The notes under the pieces were generated by a model. That model had not been told where the DNA came from. It did no database searches and saw only the letters and a list, made by a program, of their open reading frames with translations. From NCBI GenBank assembly GCA_021800445.1, contig JAJYYZ010000004.1, forward strand, positions 1-64,000: DNA of 64,000 nucleotides, in the 5' to 3' direction. The position numbers and the translations under genes are program-made. The number at the start of each line of letters is the position of its first letter. Position 1 is the stretch's first letter. The stretch comes from a bacterium. Its GTDB lineage: Bacteria; Thermotogota; Thermotogae; Mesoaciditogales; Mesoaciditogaceae. Positions 43,319 through 52,025 of this stretch are shown one piece after another.

Positions 43319-44527
43319 TCAATCCACCTCTTTTCTTTCAAATAGAGATACAATCTCAAAATGATGCGTTTGAGGAAAAAGATCTACAAGCATCACATCT
43401 TTTATTTTATACCTTTTTTGTATCAATTTGTAAGAATCTCTTGCGAAAGTTGCAACATCGCAGGAAACATAAACAAACCTTTCGGGTCTGATTTCAAGAA
43501 TCGCGTTCATTGTTTCTTTGTCGATGCCGCTTCTTGGCGGATCTGCGATTACGACATCGTAATTTGAAAAGTTGAATTTCGATGTTTTTGAAAGCGTGAA
43601 CTTGACGTTCGAAATTCCGTTTAATTTTGCATTTTCTCTCGCTTCGATTATAGATGACGGAGAACTTTCGATACCTGTCAGACGATCGAAATTTTTGGCA
43701 ACCTGAAGCGTGAAAAATCCAACTCCGCAATACAGATCAAGTAATTTTTTGCCCGTTTGAGCATACTCTTTAACTTTCGAAGAAAGGATCTCAGCGCCTT
43801 CGTAATTGATCTGGAAAAAAGATTTTGGTGGAATTCTGTAAGTTATTTCATTCACCTTTATTTCAAGGTATCCCCTTCCAGTGATGATTTTTTGATGACC
43901 GGCCATGACAACGTGAGAATTGTTAACGAGCGACACTATTTCATCTGCGATCTCGGGTATCTTTTGAGCGGTCGATGAGACGAATACAGCCATTTTTTTG
44001 TCGTTGCTTTCGCGAAGGACAAGATGATCAAAATATCTCAAATCGTATTTTTTCGCTTCATTTTTTATCTCGTTCAAAGCGTTTGAAATGATATGACACT
44101 CATTTATTTCGACGAAATTGTGGGAATTTTTACCGAAATATCCTATTTTACCGTCTTTTACAACGAATTCGACTTTGTTCCTGTAAGAATACTCAGAGGT
44201 TGGAACGATCTTCGGAGGCAAAATCTCGACATTGGCGATATGTTTCATCTGATCTACGAATATATCCTTTTTGTACTCAAGTTGAGTCTCGTACTCAAGG
44301 TCCATCCAATCGCATCCGCCGCACGATCCGAAATGTTCGCAGACGGGAATTCGCCTTTTCGGAGAAGGCGCGTTAACATTTTTTACCCTGCAAAAGACGA
44401 CATCCTTTGATTGCTTTTCGATCTCGACGTCAACATCTTCTCCCTCATATGCACCTCTCACAAGGTAGATCTTTCCATCCTTTCGACCGAGGCCGAATCC
44501 GCCACTTATCATTTTTTCAATCATCAT
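43319..44527 (-). CDS. RlmD/TrmA-family RNA (uracil-5-)-methyltransferase
   Basis: A 402-aa RNA m5U methyltransferase. An N-terminal TRAM-like domain is followed by the iron-sulfur motif CEHFGSCGGCDW. The SAM domain shows LLDLYCGVGFFTLQVA, the catalytic region has VIADPPRSGIDKE, and VYVSCDVATFARD carries the nucleophilic Cys. Target (23S U1939, U747 or tRNA U54) cannot be decided from sequence. It overlaps the envelope-protein gene by four bases. Confidence 0.88.
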   Translation of the reverse strand: MMIEKMISGGFGLGRKDGKIYLVRGAYEGEDVDVEIEKQSKDVVFCRVKNVNAPSPKRRIPVCEHFGSCGGCDWMDLEYETQLEYKKDIFVDQMKHIANVEILPPKIVPTSEYSYRNKVEFVVKDGKIGYFGKNSHNFVEINECHIISNALNEIKNEAKKYDLRYFDHLVLRESNDKKMAVFVSSTAQKIPEIADEIVSLVNNSHVVMAGHQKIITGRGYLEIKVNEITYRIPPKSFFQINYEGAEILSSKVKEYAQTGKKLLDLYCGVGFFTLQVAKNFDRLTGIESSPSSIIEARENAKLNGISNVKFTLSKTSKFNFSNYDVVIADPPRSGIDKETMNAILEIRPERFVYVSCDVATFARDSYKLIQKRYKIKDVMLVDLFPQTHHFEIVSLFERKEVD

Positions 44528-46116
44528 ATCTGACCACTCAAATTCAAAGAGATTGATCCTCCAAATCGATTCTGATCGTTTTCAAACTCAAGATTTCCAT
44601 CCAAAGTGAAGTTTGAAAAATTCATCTGAACACCGGCGGTTAAATTCCAGCCGCTGTTCCAGATCTGTCCACTTAAATTCCAGATGTTGTTGGAAAAAGA
44701 AAGGCCAAAAGACGGAAATGTCGTAGCACTCAAACCGATTGTACCTTCCAGAATGGAAAAACTCAAGTTCCCCATGATCGATGAAGTAGAAGAATTAGAA
44801 ATTTGTATGTTTCCAGATAATGGAATTTCATATATCAAAAGATTCGATATACCCAAACTTGCTTGATTGTAATTTTGAAATGTTGAAAATGATACGTTTA
44901 ACAAAGCATGTCCCATCAATTTCGATAAAGACATACCGAAACCATAAGAACTCACGCTTGCCTCAACGCTTACAGGAGTTGCTATCTGTAAAACACACCA
45001 GTTTGTGGAATTTGAAAAATTTTGGCCTATCATCAAATTAAATGCGTCATTTGAAAAAGATTCAAAAGTAGTCACATTTGATGCTGAAATGCTCAAAGCA
45101 GTTTCAAAATTTTTCCATCTCACCGATGCGTTTATGCCGTTTTGGGTGCCTATCTCCAAAGACGAGTTGATCGAAGATCCGCTTGCGGTTAATCCAAAGT
45201 AATCTTTGTTAAAAGAGAAACTGACCGGACCGATTGATACATTTCCACCTATTCCCGGAACCTGAACTATGCCTAACGGGTATCTGAACCCTTCAGAAAC
45301 GTAAGAGAGCGCCATTTTCACGTCCCGTCCAAAAAAAAAATCATGTTCTGTCATTCCCACTTTAAACGAAGGTACTTGATCGACGTTGACGGCGCCTTGA
45401 AGTGAAAATTTATCGTTATTCATCTCTCCGAGGCCAAAAAACTGATCCGACGGAGTTGAAAAAACAGTGCAAAAGGTGCCATTCATATTGTAAATGCCAT
45501 CTTTCGTTTCGGCAGAAGTCGTCAAAAGATATGTGCCGGCGCTTGAAGAGCCGCTCTGATACTCGACTGTGAAAGTTTTCGTCGATGTCAGATCGGAAAA
45601 ATAAATCGTTCCCGTTGTGTAATCGATCGTGTAAAGCGTTGGACTTAAAACCTGACCATCTGAATAAATCATGACGCTTCCGTAAAGTATAGCACCGATT
45701 GTCGCGTAAGGGACCAAAGGAGAAACCGTTACCGTTGTGTTCAAAATGTTGCCGGATAACTGGCCGAAAGACGCATTCGGTATTTTAATTCCAAAGACAG
45801 AAAAGTTATTTACGCCGTAAGCAGAGGTAGTTACATTTCCGAGTTGAACGTTTAACGGGACATAATAAAGTGTAACCATCGTCGTTTCCGTTCCGACATT
45901 TGCAGAAACGTAAAGTCCGTCGTTGATCTCGCCGCTTAAAGTAAATTGAAGTTGCTGATTGAAATTAAAGCCCTGTTGAATGCCAAGACTTTCTAAAATA
46001 GATTGATCGCCAAAACCGTAAGAAAGGCCAAGATCGCCATTTATCTGAATTTGCATTCCGTAAACCTCCAAAACGCTAAGCGCCAAAAAGAGAGCCAGAG
46101 ATAATTTTGTGACCAT
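44524..46116 (-). CDS. Secreted beta-rich protein, candidate outer-sheath beta-barrel
   Basis: A 530-aa protein with a signal peptide (MVTKLSLALFLALSVLEVYG) and a long body of alternating strands rich in Ser, Asn, Thr and Gly. Short amphipathic repeats such as FGMSLSKL, LNVSFSTF and GFGLSFSN are common, and it ends ISLNLSGQI. The layout fits a beta-barrel of the outer sheath (toga). I do not recognise the family. The ATG at 46116 is six bases after GGTGAGG and lies inside the 3' end of fmt, an overlap of 41 bases. Confidence 0.6.
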   Translation of the reverse strand: MVTKLSLALFLALSVLEVYGMQIQINGDLGLSYGFGDQSILESLGIQQGFNFNQQLQFTLSGEINDGLYVSANVGTETTMVTLYYVPLNVQLGNVTTSAYGVNNFSVFGIKIPNASFGQLSGNILNTTVTVSPLVPYATIGAILYGSVMIYSDGQVLSPTLYTIDYTTGTIYFSDLTSTKTFTVEYQSGSSSAGTYLLTTSAETKDGIYNMNGTFCTVFSTPSDQFFGLGEMNNDKFSLQGAVNVDQVPSFKVGMTEHDFFFGRDVKMALSYVSEGFRYPLGIVQVPGIGGNVSIGPVSFSFNKDYFGLTASGSSINSSLEIGTQNGINASVRWKNFETALSISASNVTTFESFSNDAFNLMIGQNFSNSTNWCVLQIATPVSVEASVSSYGFGMSLSKLMGHALLNVSFSTFQNYNQASLGISNLLIYEIPLSGNIQISNSSTSSIMGNLSFSILEGTIGLSATTFPSFGLSFSNNIWNLSGQIWNSGWNLTAGVQMNFSNFTLDGNLEFENDQNRFGGSISLNLSGQI

Positions 46117-46993
46117 TTTGAGCCTCACCAAAACTCATCACCCGCTTAGATGGAAATTGAATCTTCGATATGACGATCGAAAAATCTTCGCATCCAACGA
46201 TTGCCTCGGAATTTATCTTCAAAATTTCTCCTGGTCTTCCACGCATCTGTGAAATTCCTTTAAAGCCGAAAAGTTTAACCATTTCACCATTTAAAGTTGT
46301 CCTTGATCCCGGTCTCGAATCGAATGCCCTTATCAGGTTACCGATCTTTGCGGCGGGATAATTCCACCTTATGATGGTTTCTTCGGAAGATATCTTTTTT
46401 GCGTAAGAAGGCGCTCCATTTTGATCTTTGAGAATTATTTCAGGACTTTCCATGAATTTTTTGATCAAAGATGATCCCAACATCGACAATTTTTCGCTTA
46501 AAGTATCGAAAGTATCCAACGGATCTACCTTTAGACTCCCCATCAAAGCGACCTTACCTGTATCAAGGCCCTTGTCTATTTTGAATATCGTAATGCCAGT
46601 CTCTTCAACGCCGTCGAGTAATGCCCTTTGAATGGGGGCTGCGCCCCTGTACGCAGGCAATAAAGATGCATGGACGTTGAAAAAACCTTTTGGAACCGAA
46701 TCAAGCAAAGTCGTCTTCAAAATCTGTCCGAAGGCGACGACTATTGCCAGTTGAATATTTAAATCCTTTAAAATTTTTATGAACCTCTCATCGTTGACAT
46801 TTTCAACTTCCATAACATTTAATCCATTTTTGCGGGCAAAAGCGGAAACGGGGGTAGGCGTTAAACGCCTGTTACGTCCTGCCATGCGGGATATCTGAGT
46901 TACAATTACCTTTACGTCTGTGGAATCAAGTATTGACTTGAGAACGGGGACGGCAAACTCAGAAGATCCGAAGAAGGCAACATGATCATACAC
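46076..46993 (-). CDS. fmt: Methionyl-tRNA formyltransferase
   Basis: A 305-aa enzyme that formylates initiator Met-tRNA. FFGSSEFAVPVLKSIL opens the formyltransferase domain. FNVHASLLPAYRGAAPIQRA carries the catalytic Asn/His, and DTGKVALMG and DSRPGSRTTLNG follow. GTG start. It overlaps def by eight bases; def-fmt is a conserved pair. Confidence 0.94.
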   Translation of the reverse strand: MYDHVAFFGSSEFAVPVLKSILDSTDVKVIVTQISRMAGRNRRLTPTPVSAFARKNGLNVMEVENVNDERFIKILKDLNIQLAIVVAFGQILKTTLLDSVPKGFFNVHASLLPAYRGAAPIQRALLDGVEETGITIFKIDKGLDTGKVALMGSLKVDPLDTFDTLSEKLSMLGSSLIKKFMESPEIILKDQNGAPSYAKKISSEETIIRWNYPAAKIGNLIRAFDSRPGSRTTLNGEMVKLFGFKGISQMRGRPGEILKINSEAIVGCEDFSIVISKIQFPSKRVMSFGEAQNGHKIISGSLFGA

Positions 46994-47522
46994 TTTTTGT
47001 ACCCTCTGGCGACTGAAGTTTTCGCTTCAAAATCTCTTCTCCCTTTTCCTTTATCTCATCGAGTTGCGGTTTAAGCGTTCTCCGTTTTATCAAACTAAGA
47101 TAATCTATAAAAAGTTTTCCATTAAGATGATCAAGTTCGTGCTGAAAAACACGTGCCTCGTAACCTGTCATTTCTTTGACATAAAAGTTACCATGCTGGT
47201 CTTGATACTTTACCTTAATCTTTGCCGACCTTGGGATATCTTCGTACACTTCTGGAATGCTTAAGCATCCTTCCTGCCCGATCTCCGTCTCTTTTGATTT
47301 TTCGAGTATCTCCGGATTTACAACCACGTTGAGTTGCTCTCCTATGTCGTAGAGGAAAAATCTTTTTGAAATTCCGACCTGCGGTGCGGCAAGACCAACG
47401 CCATCTTGAGTGTACATGATCTCGCTCATCTCTTTCAAAAATGTTTCGCTTAATTCCCCACTTTGAACCGTCCTTGAGATTTTTCTAAGAACCGGATCAC
47501 CGTAAAACCTTAACTTTAACAT
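46986..47522 (-). CDS. def: Peptide deformylase
   Basis: Metalloenzyme of 178 aa that removes the formyl group from nascent proteins. All three motifs are present: GVGLAAPQVG, EGCLSIPE and QHELDHLNG. The ATG at 47522 follows GAGGAG at good spacing; an upstream start at 47537 adds residues that lie in the SD. First gene of the def-fmt-envelope-rlmD-bcp-fRMsr operon. Confidence 0.95.
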   Translation of the reverse strand: MLKLRFYGDPVLRKISRTVQSGELSETFLKEMSEIMYTQDGVGLAAPQVGISKRFFLYDIGEQLNVVVNPEILEKSKETEIGQEGCLSIPEVYEDIPRSAKIKVKYQDQHGNFYVKEMTGYEARVFQHELDHLNGKLFIDYLSLIKRRTLKPQLDEIKEKGEEILKRKLQSPEGTKSV

Positions 47523-47557
47523 CAAAACTCCTCTCAACGAAATCTTGGTTCACATCA

Positions 47558-47570
47558 ATTATATACCATT
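47558..47570 (-). promoter_or_regulatory. Extended -10 promoter of the def operon
   Basis: On the minus strand ATGGTATATAAT ends about 36 bases ahead of the def ATG. It matches the TGG-TATAAT pattern seen before aspS and the Mrp operon. No clear -35 box. Confidence 0.5.
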
Positions 47571-47592
47571 GTCAGCCATTTTCGATCTGCAA

Positions 47593-47615
47593 AAGGTATA
47601 ATATATTTATACCTT
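47593..47615. promoter_or_regulatory. AT-rich palindrome AAGGTATA-N7-TATACCTT
   Basis: Exact 8-bp arms around seven bases, upstream of the def promoter and downstream of the copG-type gene. The plus strand also contains a TATAAT box. It could be a regulator site for def or a bidirectional promoter element. No plus-strand gene follows that I can support. Confidence 0.35.
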
Positions 47616-47713
47616 ACGGAGTACAACGTCAAATGTGAGAGATTTTTATGATGCTTGATGCATTCTTTGAAGGAATATCAGTTTTCAAGCCTCTGGTGAA
47701 TTTTTTGAGATCC

Positions 47714-47965
47714 TCAAGACTTATTTGCAGATTCGAGTTCCTTTCGAATGATCATGCGTGCTAAAGTCGTATGGCCTATACCCATTTTTTGCGCGGCTTT
47801 CTTTAGTTTTTCTATATCTGTCTTATCCAACCTTATCGTCAACGGTAAGAGTTCTTCATCTGAAGTTTCTTTCACTTCATCCAAATCATACTCCGATAAA
47901 GAATTATTCTCGAACCATTCAACTAATGATTTTTCTGTTTTAAAAGAAGGTAATTTTTTACCCAT
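47714..47965 (-). CDS. CopG-type antitoxin, orphan
   Basis: An 83-aa protein like the CopG_antitoxin group. The front LPSFKTEKSLVEWFENNSL binds the toxin in such systems, and LPLTIRLDKTDIEKLKKAAQ with GIGHTTLARMIIRKEL is a ribbon-helix-helix DNA-binding end. The toxin gene (BrnT-like) usually lies just upstream, but only 70 bases separate it from the nitroreductase gene. It is therefore an orphan antitoxin or a stand-alone regulator. AGGAG SD eight bases ahead of the ATG. Confidence 0.72.
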   Translation of the reverse strand: MGKKLPSFKTEKSLVEWFENNSLSEYDLDEVKETSDEELLPLTIRLDKTDIEKLKKAAQKMGIGHTTLARMIIRKELESANKS

Positions 47966-48035
47966 TTGATCATCTCCTATAGTACTTTATTCAAATCCGA
48001 AAATTGAATTTAAGAATTTCAATGCGATCTCCGCA

Positions 48036-48533
48036 TCAAAATTTTTCCCAGTGCAAAACTTCATCTATGGATCTTTTATTTGGGACGTAAGGGTGGCTGT
48101 CATCATATCCTAAAGATATGATGGATATCATTCTCAAATCCTGCGGAACGTTGAAATGTGAAACGATATCTTCTTCATAAGTTCTGTTGTATCCCGCTAT
48201 CCAGCATGTGCCTATGCCGTAATCCGTTGCGGCCAAAATCATGTTTTCCGTTGCGGCCGATCCGTCTTCGAGATGGTGTCTGTTATTTTTTTCACAAAAA
48301 GTGATGATGCACGCTCCCGCTTCTTTCAGAAATTTCCCATAAGTTGTGACCTTTGCCAAAAAATCGAGGTCTTCGTGTTTCGTCACGACAAGAAATTCCC
48401 ATGGCTGGGAATTGTTTCCGCTTGGGGCAAGTCTTCCGCAATCCACGATGTCTTTTAAAATCTCATTTTTAATGGGTTTGTCGATGTATTTCCTCACGCT
48501 TCTTCTGCGTTTAATCGCTTCAATCGTTTGCAT
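48036..48533 (-). CDS. Nitroreductase family FMN protein
   Basis: A 165-aa flavoprotein. IKRRRSVRKYIDKPI binds FMN phosphate, RLAPSGNNSQPWEFLVV is the classical second motif, and GIGTCWIAGY follows. It is short for the family. The ATG at 48533 follows AAGGTG at six bases; upstream frame extension crosses the tRNA-Gly gene and is not coding. A terminator hairpin sits only three bases ahead of this SD. Confidence 0.88.
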   Translation of the reverse strand: MQTIEAIKRRRSVRKYIDKPIKNEILKDIVDCGRLAPSGNNSQPWEFLVVTKHEDLDFLAKVTTYGKFLKEAGACIITFCEKNNRHHLEDGSAATENMILAATDYGIGTCWIAGYNRTYEEDIVSHFNVPQDLRMISIISLGYDDSHPYVPNKRSIDEVLHWEKF

Positions 48534-48548
48534 TTTTATCACCTTCTT

Positions 48549-48571
48549 AAAAAAATACCCTCCTAAGAGGG
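48549..48571 (-). terminator. Short terminator behind tRNA-Gly
   Basis: CCCTC-TTAG-GAGGG followed by TATTTTTTT on the minus strand, six bases past the tRNA. The stem has only five pairs. It lies immediately ahead of the nitroreductase SD. Confidence 0.6.
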
Positions 48572-48576
48572 CTTGA

Positions 48577-48652
48577 TGGAGCGGCCAACGGGACTTGAAC
48601 CCGCGACCCTCAACTTGGGAAGCTGATGCTCTACCAACTGAGCTATGGCCGC
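48577..48652 (-). tRNA. tRNA-Gly (anticodon CCC)
   Basis: Minus-strand cloverleaf: acceptor GCGGCCA/TGGCCGC, D arm GCTC...GAGC, anticodon stem TCAGC/GTTGA around TTCCCAA (anticodon CCC), T arm GCGGG-TTCAAGT-CCCGT. CCA is encoded. A 17-base-spaced promoter precedes it. Confidence 0.95.
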
Positions 48653-48660
48653 ACATAAAG

Positions 48661-48689
48661 ATTTTACCATAACAAGTTTTGAAGATCAA
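48661..48689 (-). promoter_or_regulatory. Promoter of tRNA-Gly
   Basis: TTGATC (48689-48684), 17-base spacer and TAAAAT (48666-48661), with TGG just before the -10. The start point would fall a few bases before the tRNA. Confidence 0.6.
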
Positions 48690-48706
48690 CATGTATTCAG
48701 TGCTTT

Positions 48707-48716
48707 ATGGTATAAT
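48707..48716 (+). promoter_or_regulatory. Extended -10 promoter of aspS
   Basis: TGG-TATAAT, about 38 bases before the preferred aspS start. The -35 region is poor. It decides the aspS start: the ATG at 48727 would begin only a few bases after the transcript start. Confidence 0.55.
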
Positions 48717-48753
48717 CTTTTGAAAAATGCTGAAAGGAGAAATCCCTGAAAAA

Positions 48754-50487
48754 ATGCTTAAAAGAAATTACAGACTTCATGAGTTGAATGAATCTTTGAT
48801 CGATAAAACCGTTATAATCAATGGCTGGGTTGATAGAGTAAGAAATCTCGGTGGTATAATTTTTGTGTGGGTAAGAGACAGGTACGGAATTGTTCAGGTA
48901 TTATTTGAGCCTGAGACGCCTGCTTACGAGATCGCAAAAAAACTTTCGGGTGAATACGTCGTCGGTATCGAAGGAATTGTGAGAGAAAGGCCGAAAGATG
49001 CCCAAAACGTAGATCTTGCGAGCGGCAACATAGAGATATTGGCAAAAAAAATCGAGATTCTCGCCGAGTCCAAAACTCCTCCCATATACACAAACAGAGA
49101 CGAAGGCAGCGAAGACGTGCGACTAAAATACAGGTACCTTGATTTGAGAAGAAGAACTTTACAATCTAACCTTATCTTCAGACACAAACTCGTTCAAAAG
49201 ACAAGAGAATATCTTGATTCTCTTGACTTCCTTGAAATAGAAACACCGTATCTCATGAAATCGACACCGGAAGGAGCGAGAAATTTCATCGTTCCGTCAA
49301 GGATCAAGCGTGGAACTTTCTATGCCCTGCCGCAGTCTCCCCAGATATTCAAGCAATTGCTCATGATAGCAGGTTTTGATAGATATTATCAGATAGCGAG
49401 ATGTTTCAGAGACGAGGATCTCAGGGCAGACAGACAACCTGAATTCACGCAAATAGACCTCGAAATGTCATTTGTCGATCAGGAAGACGTCCAAGAGACG
49501 GTCGGAAATCTTGTCAAATATCTTTTTAAATCGGTGCTTGGAAAGGATATAGGCGATGTTCCGTCGATGCAGTATCAAACGGCGATGGAATTGTATGGAT
49601 CGGACAAGCCTGATCTAAGATTTGAAATGAAGATGGAGAACCTCACATCAAAGCCTTTTGCGTCCAAACTTGATTTTTTAAGTCCTCGAGACGGAGAAGA
49701 AACGAAGATGATCGTCGTTCCAAAAAATGACGTGCTTTCGAGAAAAGATCTTGACGCGTATTCAGAGTCGGCCAAGTCTTCGAATTTAAGGCTCGGCTGG
49801 GCGAAGTTTCATGGTACCAATTTCACGGGAAGTGTCGGCAAATTGCTTTCAGGGCTGACATCGGATGTGAAAGTAGGAGAGGACGAAACCGTGATACTTT
49901 GTGTGGGCAAAAAGCATGAGGTCAGTACCTTTTTGGGAAAGGCAAGAGTTGAAATTGCGAACAAGATTGGAATAATTCCTCAAAATACTTTTAAAGCGCT
50001 TTGGATAAACGATTTTCCGATGTTTGAATGGAACGAAGAAGATAAAAGATTCCAAGCCCAGCATCATCCTTTTACGATGCCTTATCTTGAAGATCTTGAA
50101 AGTAAACCGGATGATCTTTCAAAGATAAGAGCCCACTCGTACGACCTTGTCATAAACGGGTGGGAAATGGGAAGCGGAAGTGTTAGAATTCATACGAGAG
50201 AACTTCAAGAAAGGGTTTTCAAACTCATCGGTATAACCGAAGAAGAAGCGAAAAAACGTTTTGGCTTTTTTCTTGAGGCCTTTGAATACGGGGCTCCGCC
50301 ACATGCCGGTTTTGCCATAGGCGTAGATAGACTTGTTTCTGTCATGGTCGGTGTGACCTCTTTGCGTGATGTCGTAGCCTTTCCGAAAACCGCGAGCGGT
50401 ACCGATCTCATGATGGATACCCCTTCTGAGGTTTCCGAAGATCAACTCAAAGAACTCGGAATAAAACTGGAGGATCATCGATCATGA
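48754..50487 (+). CDS. aspS: Aspartyl-tRNA synthetase, bacterial type
   Basis: Class II synthetase of 577 aa. OB-fold anticodon domain (VIINGWVDRVRNLGGIIFVW), then PQSPQIFKQLLMIAG, motif 2 ARCFRDEDLRADRQPEFTQ, a GAD insertion and motif 3 GFAIGVDRLVSVMVG. I choose the ATG at 48754, downstream of AAAGGAG (48733-48739, long spacing of 14). The ATG at 48727 lacks an SD and is nearly at the transcript start. tRNA-Gly is divergent upstream. Confidence 0.94.
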   Translation: MLKRNYRLHELNESLIDKTVIINGWVDRVRNLGGIIFVWVRDRYGIVQVLFEPETPAYEIAKKLSGEYVVGIEGIVRERPKDAQNVDLASGNIEILAKKIEILAESKTPPIYTNRDEGSEDVRLKYRYLDLRRRTLQSNLIFRHKLVQKTREYLDSLDFLEIETPYLMKSTPEGARNFIVPSRIKRGTFYALPQSPQIFKQLLMIAGFDRYYQIARCFRDEDLRADRQPEFTQIDLEMSFVDQEDVQETVGNLVKYLFKSVLGKDIGDVPSMQYQTAMELYGSDKPDLRFEMKMENLTSKPFASKLDFLSPRDGEETKMIVVPKNDVLSRKDLDAYSESAKSSNLRLGWAKFHGTNFTGSVGKLLSGLTSDVKVGEDETVILCVGKKHEVSTFLGKARVEIANKIGIIPQNTFKALWINDFPMFEWNEEDKRFQAQHHPFTMPYLEDLESKPDDLSKIRAHSYDLVINGWEMGSGSVRIHTRELQERVFKLIGITEEEAKKRFGFFLEAFEYGAPPHAGFAIGVDRLVSVMVGVTSLRDVVAFPKTASGTDLMMDTPSEVSEDQLKELGIKLEDHRS

Positions 50488-50527
50488 AATGTCGTTTCAA
50501 AATTTTCAACGATCGTAAGAAACTATC

Positions 50528-51190
50528 ATGATTTACGTGACCATAGACGGGCCGGCTGGATCTGGTAAAAGTTCAGTCGCGGCTGGGCTTGCAAAAAAAT
50601 TGGGCTTTAAACATCTTAACACCGGAAACTTATACAGAGGGGTGGCACTTTTGTGGCTTAAAGCAGGCCGACCTGAGTTTTCACAAGAATTTTTTGATAT
50701 GATTGACAAAAAACATTTTTCAGTCCTCGACAGCGCGATTATCATGAACGGAGAAGTTCACGAAGATGATTTAAGAACTTTGGAAGTCGGAAAAGTCGTA
50801 TCGAAAGTTGCCGAAGTGCCCGAGATAAGAAAAATCATAACGGACAAAAGCAGAGATATCGTCAAATCAGACAATTTCGTCGTTGAAGGCAGAGACATAG
50901 GAACCGTTGTGCTGCCGGATGCTTTTCTGAAAATTTTTCTTACCGCCTCCGTCGAAGAAAGGGCAGAAAGAAGATACAAAGAACTCATCGCAAAAAATTC
51001 GAAGGCCGATTTTGAAGATATAATAAACGAGATAAAAACGAGAGATTCGATCGACTCTTCAAGAGAAATAGCCCCTTTGAAACCCGCGTTGGATGCGGTC
51101 ACAGTACTTACAGACGGTCTTTCTCTTGACGATGTGATAGAAAAAATATACAATCTTTACAGGGAAAGGATAAAAATTGCTGAGAATTAA
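50528..51190 (+). CDS. cmk: Cytidylate kinase
   Basis: A 220-aa CMP/dCMP kinase. P-loop DGPAGSGKSSVAAGLA, LNTGNLYRGVALLW in the NMP-binding part, VEGRDIGTVVLP and the lid RRYKELIAKN. It lies 40 bases past aspS and overlaps ispH by 14 bases. The order cmk-ispH-rpsA-der-plsY is conserved in Thermotogota and Clostridia. Confidence 0.94.
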   Translation: MIYVTIDGPAGSGKSSVAAGLAKKLGFKHLNTGNLYRGVALLWLKAGRPEFSQEFFDMIDKKHFSVLDSAIIMNGEVHEDDLRTLEVGKVVSKVAEVPEIRKIITDKSRDIVKSDNFVVEGRDIGTVVLPDAFLKIFLTASVEERAERRYKELIAKNSKADFEDIINEIKTRDSIDSSREIAPLKPALDAVTVLTDGLSLDDVIEKIYNLYRERIKIAEN

Positions 51191-52025
51191 GGTTGCAAAA
51201 GATATAGGTTTTTGTTTCGGAGTTGACAAAGCTGTCGAAATCGCAAAAAAATTGCTTGAAAAAGGCGGGAATGTTTACGTGACTGGCGAACTCATACACA
51301 ACGAAGAAGAAATGAAAAAACTCAATCAACTTGGGCTCAAAACTTTCGACGTTACTTCAAAGTGGCCGGATCTCTCGGAAGCAACGGTACTCATAAGGGC
51401 GCACGGCGTACCAGTAGATCAACTTGAAAAGATCAAAGCGCATGCCAAAAAGGTTGTCGATGCCACATGTCCGGTCGTTTTGTCGCTCTCAGAATCGATT
51501 TTAGACGCTAAAAAACAAGGATTTGAAGTTTTGCTTTACGGACACGATAAACACGACGAAGTTGTTTTTCTCAAAAGTGTCGTCAACGATTTGAAAGTTT
51601 TTGATTCTCCCGAAAGTTTAAGATATTCGACCAAAAAGATCGCACTTTTTTCTCAAACAACGATGGATGCGGATGGCTTTAAAGAAATTTCAAAAGCAAT
51701 AGTCGAGAACATAGAAGACTTATCATCCGTGATGATAAAAAACAGCATATGCAACGTTACATATCAAAGAGAAAGAGAGGTGAAGGTTTTAGCGAGTGAA
51801 AATGATGTTTGTCTGGTAATAGGAGGTAGCAAAAGTTCTAACACGAGAAAACTTTTTAATATAGCCAAAAGCATCAATTATAAAACCTATCTTGTTCTAA
51901 ACATGGCAGATTTAAAACCGGAATGGTTTGATGCTGCCGAAAGTGTTGGAATTTGCAGTGGAACCTCAACTTCAATGGGAATCGTCGATGAAATCGTTGA
52001 AAGGTTGAGGACGTTCAAAAATTAA
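51177..52025 (+). CDS. ispH: 4-hydroxy-3-methylbut-2-enyl diphosphate reductase
   Basis: Iron-sulfur enzyme of 282 aa, last step of the MEP isoprenoid pathway. Cluster cysteines lie in GFCFGVDKAV, DATCPVV and NSICNVTYQRE. Substrate-binding His residues are in ELIHNEE, IRAHGV and LYGHDKHDE. Late motif GICSGTSTS replaces the usual GITAGAST but keeps the Ser/Thr residues. TTG start after AGGAAAGG. S1 follows as a separate gene, where some Clostridia have an IspH-S1 fusion. Confidence 0.93.
   Translation: MLRIKVAKDIGFCFGVDKAVEIAKKLLEKGGNVYVTGELIHNEEEMKKLNQLGLKTFDVTSKWPDLSEATVLIRAHGVPVDQLEKIKAHAKKVVDATCPVVLSLSESILDAKKQGFEVLLYGHDKHDEVVFLKSVVNDLKVFDSPESLRYSTKKIALFSQTTMDADGFKEISKAIVENIEDLSSVMIKNSICNVTYQREREVKVLASENDVCLVIGGSKSSNTRKLFNIAKSINYKTYLVLNMADLKPEWFDAAESVGICSGTSTSMGIVDEIVERLRTFKN

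Noticed and set aside
47648-47763. Plus-strand 38-codon frame (MMLDAFFEG start)
   Set aside because: Weak SD, no homology and partly antisense to the copG-type gene. A TATAAT upstream alone is not enough.
48534-48692. Longer nitroreductase start upstream
   Set aside because: The extension translates through tRNA-Gly; the ATG at 48533 has a proper SD and the family begins there.
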